From Planktothricoides raciborskii GIHE-MW2 (GTDB lineage: Bacteria > Cyanobacteriota > Cyanobacteriia > Cyanobacteriales > Laspinemataceae): DNA of 64,000 nucleotides. Within the stretch, counting starts at the first letter, position 1. Each line of letters begins with the position of its first letter. The notes under the pieces are model-generated. The model ran no database searches. It was not told where the DNA came from and saw nothing but the letters and a program-made list of their open reading frames with translations. The stretch spans positions 5,939,001 to 6,003,000 of the forward strand of contig NZ_CP159837.1 in NCBI RefSeq assembly GCF_040564635.1. Direction: 5' to 3'. Shown in pieces: positions 1-7,914 of this stretch. The position numbers were made by a program, and so were the translations under genes.

Positions 1-716
1 ATCGAGAACCGAAAATGGTTCACCGTATCTTCGCAGCCGGTGCCGATGACTATGTAAATAAACCCATTGTCGGCCCAGAATTAGTCACCCGCATTCTCAA
101 CCGCTTAGAACGGATTCAATTACTCCGCAATATGGCCGAAACTGACCCCCTCACCGGGGTAGCCAACCGCCGAAAATCTAGCCAAGAACTCAATCGATTT
201 TTACAACTAGCCAAACGGCATAAACAACCCATTTGTTTTGCCCTCTTAGACCTAGATCACTTTAAACAAATTAATGACAAATATGGTCACGCAATGGGAG
301 ATGCTATTTTACATCGCCTAGGTCGATTATTAAGTCTGTCTTTCCGCAGTGAAGATATTGTCGCTCGTTGGGGGGGAGAAGAATTCATTGTCGCCATGTA
401 TGGCATGACCAAAGAAGATGGGCTGAAACGGCTCACGGAATTACTGGAACAACTCCAAAATCAAGAATTCAATGCCACGATTTTGTCATCATATAATGAG
501 CCAACCGATGAATTTACAGAAGACTGGGAGCATCAACCACCAATTACAGAAAACATTACAGAAAAAATTACAGAAAGCTTTTCTGTCACATTTAGTGCCG
601 GAATTGCTCAGTATCCCGAACATGGTTCAGATTTACAATCTCTCTATCGATCTGCTGATAGGGTACTTCATCAGGCTAAGGCCGCTGGTCGTAATCGGAT
701 TATGATTGGTGAGTAA
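1..716 (+). CDS. Response regulator with GGDEF diguanylate cyclase domain (5' end missing)
   Basis: The reading frame is open through the left edge, so the N-terminus is outside the window. The first visible residues, ending in GADDYVNKP, look like the last helix-strand of a receiver domain with its conserved Lys-Pro. A complete GGDEF domain follows. It has the DPLTGVANRR start, the DLDHFKQINDKYGH substrate segment and the signature RWGGEEF. An RxxD (RSED) lies five residues before GGEEF, which is the usual product-inhibition I-site. The predicted reaction is condensation of two GTP to cyclic di-GMP in the cytoplasm under phosphorelay control. A ~30-residue low-complexity insert containing ITEN/ITEK/ITES repeats sits between the catalytic loop and the last strands (VTFSAGIAQYPEHG). 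Whether it alters activity is unknown. The domain call is firm; the signal and partner kinase cannot be seen. Confidence 0.92.
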   Translation, partial: REPKMVHRIFAAGADDYVNKPIVGPELVTRILNRLERIQLLRNMAETDPLTGVANRRKSSQELNRFLQLAKRHKQPICFALLDLDHFKQINDKYGHAMGDAILHRLGRLLSLSFRSEDIVARWGGEEFIVAMYGMTKEDGLKRLTELLEQLQNQEFNATILSSYNEPTDEFTEDWEHQPPITENITEKITESFSVTFSAGIAQYPEHGSDLQSLYRSADRVLHQAKAAGRNRIMIGE

Positions 717-1143
717 AAATCAGCGATCGGCGAGATGTCTGGGGAAACTTTTGTCTGGGGAAAAATTGGATTATTCATCCTAATTACCCCAGATATATCC
801 CAGATACATTCCAGATATTTCATCCTGGAAACCCTCAGAATATACCGATAAGATACCGATAATATACCGATAATATCCTGAGCCTTTTCTTCCCTCTTCT
901 CCTGCTTCCCATCACCTCATACCCCACCCCCTCACAGCCCCAGATCCGGGAACCGCCCCAATTTAGGTTCGGTAAATACCCCTACATAATCAGCCCAAAT
1001 ACCCTCACCATATAGATTAGTAAACGTAAAACAATATGGGAGCGCTGGAAACAAATTGCCGGTTGCATTCCCAGATCGCTGGTGAACAACTCGGCGCCAG
1101 CCATAAATAATATCTTTGTTATCAGTGGAGTGAAAATAACGGT
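717..1143. promoter_or_regulatory. dnaK upstream region with tandem ATACCGATAAT repeats
   Basis: This 427-bp gap carries no recognisable gene. At 840-876 there are three tandem copies of an ~11-bp unit of the form ATACCGATAA. They follow a looser series of CAGATA-type repeats at 789-822. The promoter of dnaK must lie here or just downstream, but no confident -35/-10 pair was picked. I looked for a CIRCE inverted repeat (TTAGCACTC-N9-GAGTGCTAA) and did not see one. A GGAG at about 1126-1129 is the likely ribosome binding site for dnaK. Confidence 0.4.
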
Positions 1144-3066
1144 ATGGGTAAAGTAGTTGGCATCGACTTAGGAACTACAAACTCTTGTGTGGCAGTAATG
1201 GAAGGGGGTAAACCCACCGTGATCGCCAACGCAGAAGGCGGTCGCACCACCCCATCGGTGGTCGCATTTGCCAAAAACGGCGATCAACTCGTTGGTCAAA
1301 TCGCCAAACGTCAAGGGGTAATGAACCCAGAAAACACCTTTTATTCCGTCAAGCGGTTTATCGGGCGACGATTTGACGAAGTGACCCACGAAACCACGGA
1401 AGTTTCTTACAAAGTTCTTAACGTCAATGGCAATGTTAAATTAGATAGTCCAACCCGTGGTAAGCAGTTTGCTCCTGAAGAAATTTCGGCTCAAGTGCTG
1501 CGTAAACTGGTTGATGATGCCAGCACCTATCTGGGAGAACCAGTCACTCAAGCAGTGATTACCGTTCCCGCTTACTTTAACGACTCTCAACGGCAAGCCA
1601 CCAAAGACGCGGGTAAAATTGCTGGGATTGAAGTATTGCGGATTATCAACGAACCCACCGCCGCTTCTCTGGCTTATGGCTTGGACAAGAAAAGCAATGA
1701 AACCATTTTGGTGTTTGACTTAGGGGGTGGAACTTTTGACGTTTCTATCCTGGAAGTGGGCGACGGTGTATTTGAAGTGTTGGCTACTTCTGGGGATACT
1801 CACCTGGGTGGGGACGACTTCGACAAAAAAATCGTAGACTATTTAGCCGAAGAATTTAAGAGAGCGGAAGGTATCGATCTCCGCAAAGATAAGCAAGCCC
1901 TGCAACGCTTAACGGAAGCGGCGGAAAAAGCCAAGATCGAACTGTCGAGCGTTACCCAAGCGGAAATTAATCTGCCCTTTATTACCGCTACCCAAGATGG
2001 GCCAAAGCACTTGGATGTGACTTTAACCCGCGCCAAGTTTGACGAACTGACTGCTGATTTGATTGACCGTTGCCGCATTCCCGTAGAAAACGCCATGCGC
2101 GACGCGAAACTCAAGAATGCCGATGTTGATGAAGTGGTGCTGGTGGGCGGTTCTACCCGGATCCCCGCCGTCAAAGAACTGGTGAAGCGATTAATGGGTA
2201 AAGAACCCAACCAAACCGTGAACCCCGATGAAGTGGTGGCGGTGGGTGCGGCCATTCAAGCCGGTGTGCTGGCTGGGGAAGTGAAGGATATCCTGCTGCT
2301 GGACGTGACTCCCCTATCTTTGGGTGTGGAAACCTTGGGCGGTGTGATGACTAAGATTATTCCTCGCAACACCACTATTCCCACCAAGAAGTCAGAAGTT
2401 TTCTCTACCGCTGTGGATGGTCAAACCAATGTGGAAATCCACGTTCTGCAAGGGGAACGGGAAATGGCCACCAATAACAAGAGTTTGGGAACTTTCCGTT
2501 TAGATGGAATTCCCCCTGCCCCCCGTGGTGTACCGCAAATTGAAGTGACTTTTGACATTGACGCGAATGGTATTCTGAACGTGACCGCTAAGGATAAGGG
2601 CACTGGTAAGGAACAGTCGATCAGTATTACTGGTGCTTCGACTCTGCCGTCTGATGAAGTCGATCGCATGGTGAAGGAAGCGGAAGCTAATGCCGCTGCC
2701 GATAAGGAACGCCGTGAGAAGATTGATATGAAGAACCAAGCGGATACTTTGACTTATCAAGCGGAGAAACAGCTTAAAGAGTTCGGTGATAAGGTGCCTG
2801 CGGCTGATAAGACCAAGGTAGAAGGTTTGATCAAAGATTTGCGGGATGCGGTGACTAAGGAAGATTTCGATCAAATCAAGTCTTTGACGACCGAATTGCA
2901 ACAAGCCCTGTATCAAATTGGTGCGAATATGTACCAACAAGCGGGCGGACAAGCCCCCGGCCCAGATGCAGCAGGCGCCCCTGGTGCTGGCGGACAAGCT
3001 CCCGGTGGTTCTAGCAGCGGTGGCGATGATGATGTGATTGATGCCGAGTTTTCGGAAACTAAGTAA
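1144..3066 (+). CDS. dnaK: Chaperone protein DnaK (Hsp70)
   Basis: This is a full-length 640-residue Hsp70. The N-terminal nucleotide-binding domain opens with [17 protein letters not shown] (phosphate-1 motif). The phosphate-2 motif [14 protein letters not shown] is near residue 190 and the adenosine motif [12 protein letters not shown] near residue 335. The substrate-binding domain starts after the linker [17 protein letters not shown] (about residues 380-395). A helical lid and a Gly/Ala/Pro-rich tail follow, ending [13 protein letters not shown]. It is an ATP-dependent folding chaperone that works with DnaJ and GrpE; neither is adjacent here. The ATG is well supported by family length and an upstream GGAG. 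Cyanobacteria usually carry several dnaK paralogs. This one most resembles the main DnaK2 type because of its acidic EEVD-like tail, but that sub-assignment is inference. Confidence 0.97.
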   Translation: MGKVVGIDLGTTNSCVAVMEGGKPTVIANAEGGRTTPSVVAFAKNGDQLVGQIAKRQGVMNPENTFYSVKRFIGRRFDEVTHETTEVSYKVLNVNGNVKLDSPTRGKQFAPEEISAQVLRKLVDDASTYLGEPVTQAVITVPAYFNDSQRQATKDAGKIAGIEVLRIINEPTAASLAYGLDKKSNETILVFDLGGGTFDVSILEVGDGVFEVLATSGDTHLGGDDFDKKIVDYLAEEFKRAEGIDLRKDKQALQRLTEAAEKAKIELSSVTQAEINLPFITATQDGPKHLDVTLTRAKFDELTADLIDRCRIPVENAMRDAKLKNADVDEVVLVGGSTRIPAVKELVKRLMGKEPNQTVNPDEVVAVGAAIQAGVLAGEVKDILLLDVTPLSLGVETLGGVMTKIIPRNTTIPTKKSEVFSTAVDGQTNVEIHVLQGEREMATNNKSLGTFRLDGIPPAPRGVPQIEVTFDIDANGILNVTAKDKGTGKEQSISITGASTLPSDEVDRMVKEAEANAAADKERREKIDMKNQADTLTYQAEKQLKEFGDKVPAADKTKVEGLIKDLRDAVTKEDFDQIKSLTTELQQALYQIGANMYQQAGGQAPGPDAAGAPGAGGQAPGGSSSGGDDDVIDAEFSETK

Positions 3067-3126
3067 GTGGTGATTCGTCGCTAGTTTTAATACCCTAAAT
3101 TGGGTGCTAGATAGATAAGTTGGATA

Positions 3127-3164
3127 AGACCTGAGTCGATAGAATTGACTCAGGTCTTTTTTTT
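3127..3164 (+). terminator. Rho-independent terminator of dnaK
   Basis: GACCTGAGTC (3128-3137) pairs perfectly with GACTCAGGTC (3147-3156) across a 9-nt loop and is followed by eight T residues. It sits about 60 bp after the dnaK stop and faces the convergent PIN-domain gene. Confidence 0.93.
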
Positions 3165-3206
3165 GTTGGATATCGCCGTGATTTTTCTGACTGGTTTGTG
3201 ATCAGT

Positions 3207-3614
3207 TTAGGGGACAACCTCAATGGATTGATTTCCCCACAATCGATAAATATAGAAATCACGATCGAGAGTGAATATTTGTCTTTGATGAAGCACTTCA
3301 GCCATCGCTACTAGAGAAGCATCCGCTAAATCCATTGGTACATTTTGATACTGAGCCATTAAACTTTCCATTCTGGTGAGTTCGTTTAAACTATGATGGT
3401 GTATGACTAAGATTTCATCAGAAACATAATCCCATAATTCTTGTTGCGCGAACCACCCCCCATATCGACCTAACAAATACATTGCTTCAGTAAAACAAGC
3501 ACAAGTGGTAATCAGGGGGTCTGACAGATATGGTAAAATTTCCAGGCAGCGTTGATGATTGCGATCGCCTGAGTTTATGAGGGCAATTAGGGGTGAAGCA
3601 TCGCAAATTGTCAT
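3207..3614 (-). CDS. PIN-domain protein, probable VapC-type toxin
   Basis: This 135-residue protein has PIN-domain character. The N-terminal strand with acidic residue TICDASPLIALIN matches the first catalytic Asp. A central acidic residue falls in the ~40-100 region, and DLADASLVAMAE followed by IFTLDRDFYIYR matches the conserved D-x(n)-D/LDRDF end of PIN RNases. By family it would be a metal-dependent RNase that cuts tRNA or other RNA when its antitoxin is degraded. The upstream 82-residue gene overlaps its start by 4 nt (ATGA), the usual antitoxin-toxin arrangement. Activity is inferred from motifs only. Confidence 0.85.
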   Translation of the reverse strand: MTICDASPLIALINSGDRNHQRCLEILPYLSDPLITTCACFTEAMYLLGRYGGWFAQQELWDYVSDEILVIHHHSLNELTRMESLMAQYQNVPMDLADASLVAMAEVLHQRQIFTLDRDFYIYRLWGNQSIEVVP

Positions 3615-3859
3615 TGATTTAATGATGAAGCTTGAGTATCTAAAAGGTCTGTAAAAGCTTCTGAAACTCGTTCAGATAAGTCTGATGGCTGAAAATTTAC
3701 TCGTCCAACTCTTCCTTTTAATTTTTGCTCTAGAGTGGGAATCATCGAGGCATTTGAAGATTCATGGGGTAAAATAGTCAGTCTGACTCGCTGACCAGCT
3801 AATTCAGCACTATGTTGGAGAATTTCTTCCCAAGTTCCTTCTAAAGTTTGTGGTTCCAT
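3611..3859 (-). CDS. Putative antitoxin partner of the PIN protein
   Basis: An 82-residue protein starting MEPQTLEGTWEEILQ, with a central RVRLTILPHE strand. It resembles small cyanobacterial antitoxins with an AbrB-like or beta-strand N-terminus encoded directly before VapC-type toxins. Its stop overlaps the toxin start in ATGA, so translation is probably coupled. The C-terminal part (SDLSERVSEAFTDLLDTQA) is predicted helical and could wrap the toxin. No DNA-binding motif was identified with certainty. The role is inferred from position. Confidence 0.7.
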   Translation of the reverse strand: MEPQTLEGTWEEILQHSAELAGQRVRLTILPHESSNASMIPTLEQKLKGRVGRVNFQPSDLSERVSEAFTDLLDTQASSLNQ

Positions 3860-3988
3860 TTGTCGTATTTTTGATGGTTATTGTTTTTAGTTTAGCATCC
3901 ACCTTAGCCAAAATAAGATATGGAGAAATATCCAGAATTTATAGAACAATTACGCCGAGATTCCGGTAATCCTTCTATGGCAAGGATA

Positions 3989-4096
3989 GGCGATCGCTTC
4001 TCAGCCACCCAGAAACCGGGTTTCTTCGATCGCATCTCAAAGATAACTGCTGATATGAAGAAACCCGGTTTCTTTCTCGAAAAAAGAGGCGATCGC
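3989..4096. repeat. Family A palindromic repeat, copy 1
   Basis: The unit is bounded by HIP1 octamers (GCGATCGC). It contains AGAAACCGGGTTTCTT, then a ~35-bp core (CATCTCAAAGATAACTG), then AAGAAACCCGGTTTCT. The two 15-mers are each nearly self-complementary and are complements of each other. The whole element can fold as one long hairpin or two short ones. Many further copies occur in the window. Confidence 0.9.
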
Positions 4097-4132
4097 GCTT
4101 CTAGCGGATCCCGAAGCGGGAATCGCGCAAAA

Positions 4133-4342
4133 TTAGGGATCTTTCACTTGTTTGGCGATCGCTTGCTCAAGGAACTTGAGATCCGCTTCATTCAAGCCCC
4201 CAATTTGTCGAATAACACCAGGATCATTGTGCATTCTATCCATATAGATCCGTAAAGCTTCTTCATCTTCCCGGTGGTTCAGAACATAAGTTCTAAGTTC
4301 TTTTCGGCTCATTTTTTGAAAGTCAAGCTTCTGTGTCATCAT
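4133..4342 (-). CDS. Small conserved protein, DUF6887-like
   Basis: A 69-residue protein with the characteristic segment MSRKELRTYVLNHREDEEALRIYMDR. I recognise this as the DUF6887-type small protein common in cyanobacteria. It is followed by a short acidic helix and a basic tail. Its start lies inside the end of the upstream 62-residue DUF6888-like gene (overlap 4323-4342). The pair is therefore co-transcribed and probably translationally coupled. No biochemical function is established. The paired, overlapping layout between other toxin-antitoxin pairs suggests a two-component module, but that is inference. The first Met may be the second of two adjacent ATGs. Confidence 0.75.
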   Translation of the reverse strand: MMTQKLDFQKMSRKELRTYVLNHREDEEALRIYMDRMHNDPGVIRQIGGLNEADLKFLEQAIAKQVKDP

Positions 4343-4511
4343 CTAACTCCCAAGTTCCATTGCTAAAAATTGTGATGCCGATCGTCTCCCCGGCTAAAAT
4401 GTAAATTTCTTTTCTTTTTTCGTCATAGCGAAATAGATGAATATCGGTATAGAAGTTAGACAAAGTTTGACAAACTCGCACACAGGCGATCATTTGTTCT
4501 ACACTAGGCAT
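4323..4511 (-). CDS. Small conserved protein, DUF6888-like
   Basis: A 62-residue protein: MPSVEQMIACVRVCQTLSN, then LFRYDEKRKEIYILAGE, then ITIFSNGTWEL. This order of helix, YDE strand, ILAG turn and GTW strand is typical of the DUF6888 family, usually found next to DUF6887. It overlaps the DUF6887-like gene downstream by 20 nt. The function is unknown. The alpha/beta composition and its pairing are compatible with a toxin-antitoxin or regulatory pair, which is untested. Confidence 0.75.
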   Translation of the reverse strand: MPSVEQMIACVRVCQTLSNFYTDIHLFRYDEKRKEIYILAGETIGITIFSNGTWELDDDTEA

Positions 4512-4668
4512 TATTTGTCACCACGAACATCCCCAAGTATTTGTTTTTCTGGTTCACCAGTTCGATCCGCTCATTTTTTGTCTGATATTGCGATCGCGCA
4601 ATTTCTGTCGTCATCAGCTAGATTGTAACACTTTAGGTTTCATCCCCACTAGCCAAACGACCAGAGAG

Positions 4669-4781
4669 GCGATCGCTTCTCAGCCATCCAGAAACCGGGT
4701 TTCTTTGAAAGCATCTCAAAGATAACTGTTGATATTCATAAAAGAAACCCGGTTTCTTTCTCTAAAAGAGAGAGCGATCGC
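4669..4781. repeat. Family A palindromic repeat, copy 2
   Basis: The same HIP1-bounded architecture as the copy at 3989. It has AGAAACCGGGTTTCTT, a core containing CATCTCAAAGATAACTGTTG, then AAGAAACCCGGTTTCT and GAGAGCGATCGC. It lies between the DUF6888-like gene and the MazF-type toxin gene. Confidence 0.9.
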
Positions 4782-4792
4782 GGGAAATCGGA

Positions 4793-5119
4793 CTAAAACT
4801 TGGGGTTGACATGAGAATTCCAGACATCTATAAGCTGTTGGGCATCGGCTGGAGAAATATGACCAATGCGAGCAATCAAGAGAGATTTTTCCAAACAATC
4901 TAATCGGGCGAGTCGGATGACTGAGGGGACTCGTAAACCACTTTTTTCCCAATCTTGGAGGATTACATCAGTTATTGATCTTGGGGATGCAGATGTTACA
5001 GCAGCAACGATCGCGTCTTGAGCGTCCAGCCATAAAATTAGAACTGGGCGTTTTTTGGCGGCACTCCCGTCGGTAAATGGGATTTCGGCAACCCAAATAT
5101 CACCGGGTGTAATCATCAT
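4793..5119 (-). CDS. MazF/PemK-type endoribonuclease toxin
   Basis: A 108-residue protein starting MMITPGDIWVAEIPFTDGS, followed by AKKRPVLILW. The GDIWxxxIPF...KKRPVLIL pattern is the start of the MazF/PemK/Kid beta-barrel. The Arg of KKRPV and a later Thr/Ser (VTSASPRS) sit where the catalytic pair usually does. By family it cuts mRNA at short sequences when freed from its antitoxin. I chose the ATG at 5117-5119. It follows GAGGGA at a good distance, and the longer reading MLQKTRDS is not family-like. The start lies within the last codons of the antitoxin gene, a 20-nt overlap implying coupled translation. Confidence 0.88.
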   Translation of the reverse strand: MMITPGDIWVAEIPFTDGSAAKKRPVLILWLDAQDAIVAAVTSASPRSITDVILQDWEKSGLRVPSVIRLARLDCLEKSLLIARIGHISPADAQQLIDVWNSHVNPKF

Positions 5120-5321
5120 AGAGTCCCTCGTCTTCTGGAGCATAGCTATTCAGAAAAGCATCGTGACTGCGCTTTGGCTGATACTGAGGGGATAATACTG
5201 GTTGAATTGTAATCAACCAGCGTCCGGCGCCAATCCGGGCAGTTAATTCGGGAGGTAGATGAAGCAGTTCACCAGGTTGTAGATCGATTTCGTAGGTGAT
5301 ATTGATTGGCTGGCTTCTCAT
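5100..5321 (-). CDS. Putative antitoxin of the MazF-type toxin
   Basis: A 73-residue protein, acidic at its C-terminus (APEDEGLYDDYTR). The N-terminal half (INITYEIDLQPGELLHLPPELTARIG) is strand-rich, as in AbrB/MazE-type dimerisation domains. It is followed by a disordered acidic tail suited to covering a MazF dimer. It lies directly upstream of and overlaps the toxin. The assignment rests on position and composition; no strong DNA-binding motif was read. Confidence 0.72.
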   Translation of the reverse strand: MRSQPINITYEIDLQPGELLHLPPELTARIGAGRWLITIQPVLSPQYQPKRSHDAFLNSYAPEDEGLYDDYTR

Positions 5322-5357
5322 AAGATAAAGATTAATGGTGACATTTCTCCAATTATA

Positions 5358-5667
5358 GCGATCGCGCCTTCGCTACCCAGAAACCGGGTTTCTTCGATCG
5401 CATCCCACAGATAACTGCTGATATGAAGAAACCCGGTTTTTTTTCTCCAAAAGAGAGGCGATCGCGCATCAGCCATCCAGAAACCGGGTTTCTTCGAAAG
5501 CATCTCAAAGATAACTGTTGATATTCATAAAAGAAACCCGGTTTCTTTCTCCAAAAGAGAGAGCGATCGCTTCTCAGCCACCCAGAAACCGAGTTTGTTT
5601 TTCCATCCCAAAGATAACTGCTGATATGAAGAAACCCGGTTTTTTTGTCCAAAAGAGAGAGCGATCG
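5358..5667. repeat. Cluster of three head-to-tail family A repeats
   Basis: Three ~100-bp units share their boundary HIP1 sites. Each has the AGAAACCGGGTTTCTT / AAGAAACCCGGTTTCT pair around a variable-but-related core. The open frames that cross this stretch are repeat translations (KPGFF, ETRFL motifs) and are not counted as genes. Confidence 0.9.
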
Positions 5668-5726
5668 GGCCTCGGATTAAAATAGTGCTGGGAATAGAGA
5701 AAGAGAGGCGATCGCTGATATTTTTT

Positions 5727-5772
5727 CAACCCAATCTGATCGCCGATCTTGTAGTGCGATCGGATTAGGTTG
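5727..5772. repeat. Inverted repeat in the 5668-5838 gap
   Basis: CAACCCAATCTGATCGC (5727-5743) pairs imperfectly with GCGATCGGATTAGGTTG (5756-5772). Two HIP1 sites lie nearby. It could form a hairpin downstream of the minus-strand 73-residue gene. No T-run makes it a clear terminator. Confidence 0.6.
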
Positions 5773-5838
5773 AAAGCGATCGCATTGAGGACAAATTGAT
5801 CCCATCGAGTAAAAGGCGAGTAAAATGCGATCGCACTA

Positions 5839-6060
5839 TTAATGCTTATTGTTCAGCCGTTGAGCGAGAAGACAGTCTTCAAAGCTCAATGCTTCTTCAT
5901 CTAAGAAGTTGGCAATTGCCATTTCAATTGTAGCCTCAAGGGAACATTCAAATGCAGCAGACTTTTCCAAAAGTGCAGCTTTTATGTAGTCAGGCAAATA
6001 ATTAACCAGCCGCTCGATCGCTTCTGGGGAAAGGTGTTGATTGGTTAAGGTTTGAGTCAT
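5839..6060 (-). CDS. Small protein of unknown function, coupled to the GIY-YIG gene
   Basis: A 73-residue, mostly helical protein beginning MTQTLTNQHLSPEAIERLVNY. Its start overlaps the stop of the upstream GIY-YIG gene by 4 nt (ATGA), so both are translated from one transcript. The segment AIERLVNYLPDYIKAALLEK and the acidic SFEDCLLAQRL tail do not match a family I recognise. A role as accessory or antitoxin-like partner is possible but only positional. Confidence 0.6.
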   Translation of the reverse strand: MTQTLTNQHLSPEAIERLVNYLPDYIKAALLEKSAAFECSLEATIEMAIANFLDEEALSFEDCLLAQRLNNKH

Positions 6061-6425
6061 AATTCTCTGGGGATTTTTACGTTGTAAGGGGGATTGGTGG
6101 CTTGGAGGATGAGGGTTTCTAGTTCATATAATAACCCGGGTCTTTGCCAGTGCTTGAGAGTGACGAAAGCAATTCGCACATCCTCTGGATTATAGCGATC
6201 GAGCCAGCCCCAGAGAAAGGCTTTATGTCCGCCGCGTAGTCTGTCTCGTAGGTTGTTGGCTTTGCCGATATAGAGTAGCCCTTCGGAGCAGTGCCGAAAT
6301 GCGTATAAACCAACCCTGGCGGGGATAGTTTCAAATTGGCGGCTGAGGGGTTGACATTGCTCGAAGGGAGTAAAAACAAGAGTATCGAGAATTTGACGGG
6401 CTTCTTGTTGGATAGAGTCAGGCAT
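6057..6425 (-). CDS. GIY-YIG nuclease superfamily protein
   Basis: A 122-residue protein. The core reads VGLYAFRH (the GIY strand), then LLYIGKANNLRDRL (the YIG strand followed by the conserved Asn-Leu-x-x-Arg), then LYELETLILQATNPPYN. The Glu in LYELE matches the metal-binding Glu, and the NPPYN ending is typical. Single-domain GIY-YIG proteins of this size occur widely and resemble the UvrC N-domain or UPF0213 proteins. The predicted activity is metal-dependent DNA strand cleavage. It precedes the 73-residue partner with a 4-nt overlap. The biological role is unknown. Confidence 0.85.
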   Translation of the reverse strand: MPDSIQQEARQILDTLVFTPFEQCQPLSRQFETIPARVGLYAFRHCSEGLLYIGKANNLRDRLRGGHKAFLWGWLDRYNPEDVRIAFVTLKHWQRPGLLYELETLILQATNPPYNVKIPREL

Positions 6426-6494
6426 GGAAACAGAAGAGGGTATTTGCCTGATTTTATCAAGAACGATCGCTCATCAGGGTTTTTCCCACAAAGA

Positions 6495-6719
6495 GCGATC
6501 GCTTCTCAGCCATCGAGAAACCGGGTTTCTTCGATCTCATCCCACAGATAACTGTTGATATTCATCAAAGAAACCCGGTTTCTTTCTCTAAAAGAGAGGC
6601 GATCGCTTCTCAGCCACCCAGAAACCGGGTTTCTTTTTTGCATCCCAAAGATAACTGTTGATATTCATAAAAAAAACCCGGTTTCTTTGTCCAAAAGAGA
6701 GGCGATCGCTTGTCTGATT
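6495..6719. repeat. Two tandem family A repeats
   Basis: Three HIP1 octamers at 6495, 6599 and 6712 bound two repeat units of the AGAAACCGGGTTTCTT ... AAGAAACCCGGTTTCT type. They sit in the 6426-6858 gap between the GIY-YIG gene and the YbjN-like gene. Nothing else was recognised in that gap except two further HIP1 sites at 6740-6785. Confidence 0.9.
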
Positions 6720-6858
6720 AAAATAGTGCGGGGAATGGAAGAAAAGAAGCGATCGCCCCTCAATTCTTCGCAAGGGCGATCGCCTAGTCATAATTATATA
6801 TAGCCATAGAATTGTCTATAACTTCCTGAACCAAATTATTTCAGGCAGAACCTTTTAT

Positions 6859-7788
6859 CTAATTTAGATCGGACTGTAATTGTTGTAATTGAGATACATA
6901 AGCATTCATTGTATTCAGATTCCCAGTAATTATTTTTTCTAACACTTGTTGGTTTAACGTTTCTTTACTTAAAGGTAAAGAAGTTCTAAATCTTAATTCT
7001 CCGTCATCAAAATCCATTTCAAAATTACCGAAATTCAATTCATAATTAATTCCAGTAATAAATACTGCAAATTGCCCTCGATATTCTTCTGAAATCGTTT
7101 CAGGATAAATAGAATAACAGCAAATTTCCTGCTCTGGCTCATTTATTGCAATTAAGACTGACCATTGAGCCGTTTCTCCATTAAATACTAGCTTAATAAC
7201 TTGCTCATTAAATTCCTCATATTTCCAATTCTTGTGATTAAGAAAATCAATCACAACCTCTTTGGTAGATTTAACTTTTGTACTCAATTTTTCTCGGATT
7301 AATTCCTGATTATGCCAGAGAGTCCGATAACCTTGTTTCAATTCCCCATCTTCTGCTAACTCAGGAGGTAAAGACACAACCTGTTTGAAAGCGATCGCCA
7401 ACCAGTTTTCTGTATAGAATAAACAGTTGCTTTGAAGTCCACTTGAATCATCTTGATTCATTAAACCTCCTAACCCTTTTGCTGTTTCCATCTGTTGATT
7501 CAGGTAGGTAATTAGCGATGGTTTTAGTTCTAACTCTATTTCAACTTGATTCTCGTCAAAATCGTTATAGGGATGACTAATACCGATTTCAGGAAAAAGG
7601 TTAAAAAGTGATTCATCAATAATCTTTTGATAAGTTTCATAGGGTACAGCAACAGTAAAAATTAATGATGCAATCTGATTGTTTTCATCCTTCTGGAGAT
7701 TAATTTCTTCTACCAAAATATTGATCGGTTCTCCCAGGGCAGATAAAAATGGGGTTTCTTGTCCAACCTTATATTTTTCTTTGTTCAT
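6859..7788 (-). CDS. YbjN-like protein next to a DUF4157 effector; candidate chaperone or immunity protein
   Basis: A 309-residue protein. The C-terminal half (about 170-309) has YbjN / type III chaperone-like features. These include VIDFLNHKNWKYEE, a run of short strands, EEYRGQFAVFITGINYELNFG, then the hallmark FDDGELRFRTSLPL and a closing helix with NAYVSQLQQL. The N-terminal half (VEEINLQKDENN..., EIELELKPSL) is unassigned. The gene lies 126 bp downstream of the first DUF4157 protein on the same strand. YbjN folds resemble secretion chaperones, so a role in binding or neutralising that effector is plausible. This is inference from fold resemblance and position. No signal peptide or membrane segment is present. 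Confidence 0.65.
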   Translation of the reverse strand: MNKEKYKVGQETPFLSALGEPINILVEEINLQKDENNQIASLIFTVAVPYETYQKIIDESLFNLFPEIGISHPYNDFDENQVEIELELKPSLITYLNQQMETAKGLGGLMNQDDSSGLQSNCLFYTENWLAIAFKQVVSLPPELAEDGELKQGYRTLWHNQELIREKLSTKVKSTKEVVIDFLNHKNWKYEEFNEQVIKLVFNGETAQWSVLIAINEPEQEICCYSIYPETISEEYRGQFAVFITGINYELNFGNFEMDFDDGELRFRTSLPLSKETLNQQVLEKIITGNLNTMNAYVSQLQQLQSDLN

Positions 7789-7914
7789 AATTGATTGCGC
7801 GATGATGCGCTGATAATTTTGCCTATGTGACTCTAAAAAAAAGTTAAAAAGTAAAATTTCAACTTCTGTTTCAGAGTCACTAATTTCCGCTCATTGAGAC
7901 GGATAACGCTTTAC

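Noticed and set aside
1000-1143. CIRCE element upstream of dnaK
   Set aside because: No TTAGCACTC-type inverted repeat was found.
1839-2255. Antisense open frames in dnaK
   Set aside because: Shadow frames from codon bias on the opposite strand, with no RBS or family signature. The same applies to antisense frames in fusA, tuf and the glt genes.
3920-4255. Open frame of 111 codons on the plus strand
   Set aside because: It crosses a family A repeat and the DUF6887-like gene on the opposite strand. Most of its translation is repeat-derived (KPGFF). Only its first ~20 codons look non-repetitive, which is not enough for a gene call.
5318-5652. Overlapping open frames across the 5.3-5.7 kb repeats
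   Set aside because: Their translation consists of ETRFL/KPGFF repeat residues without a recognisable domain.
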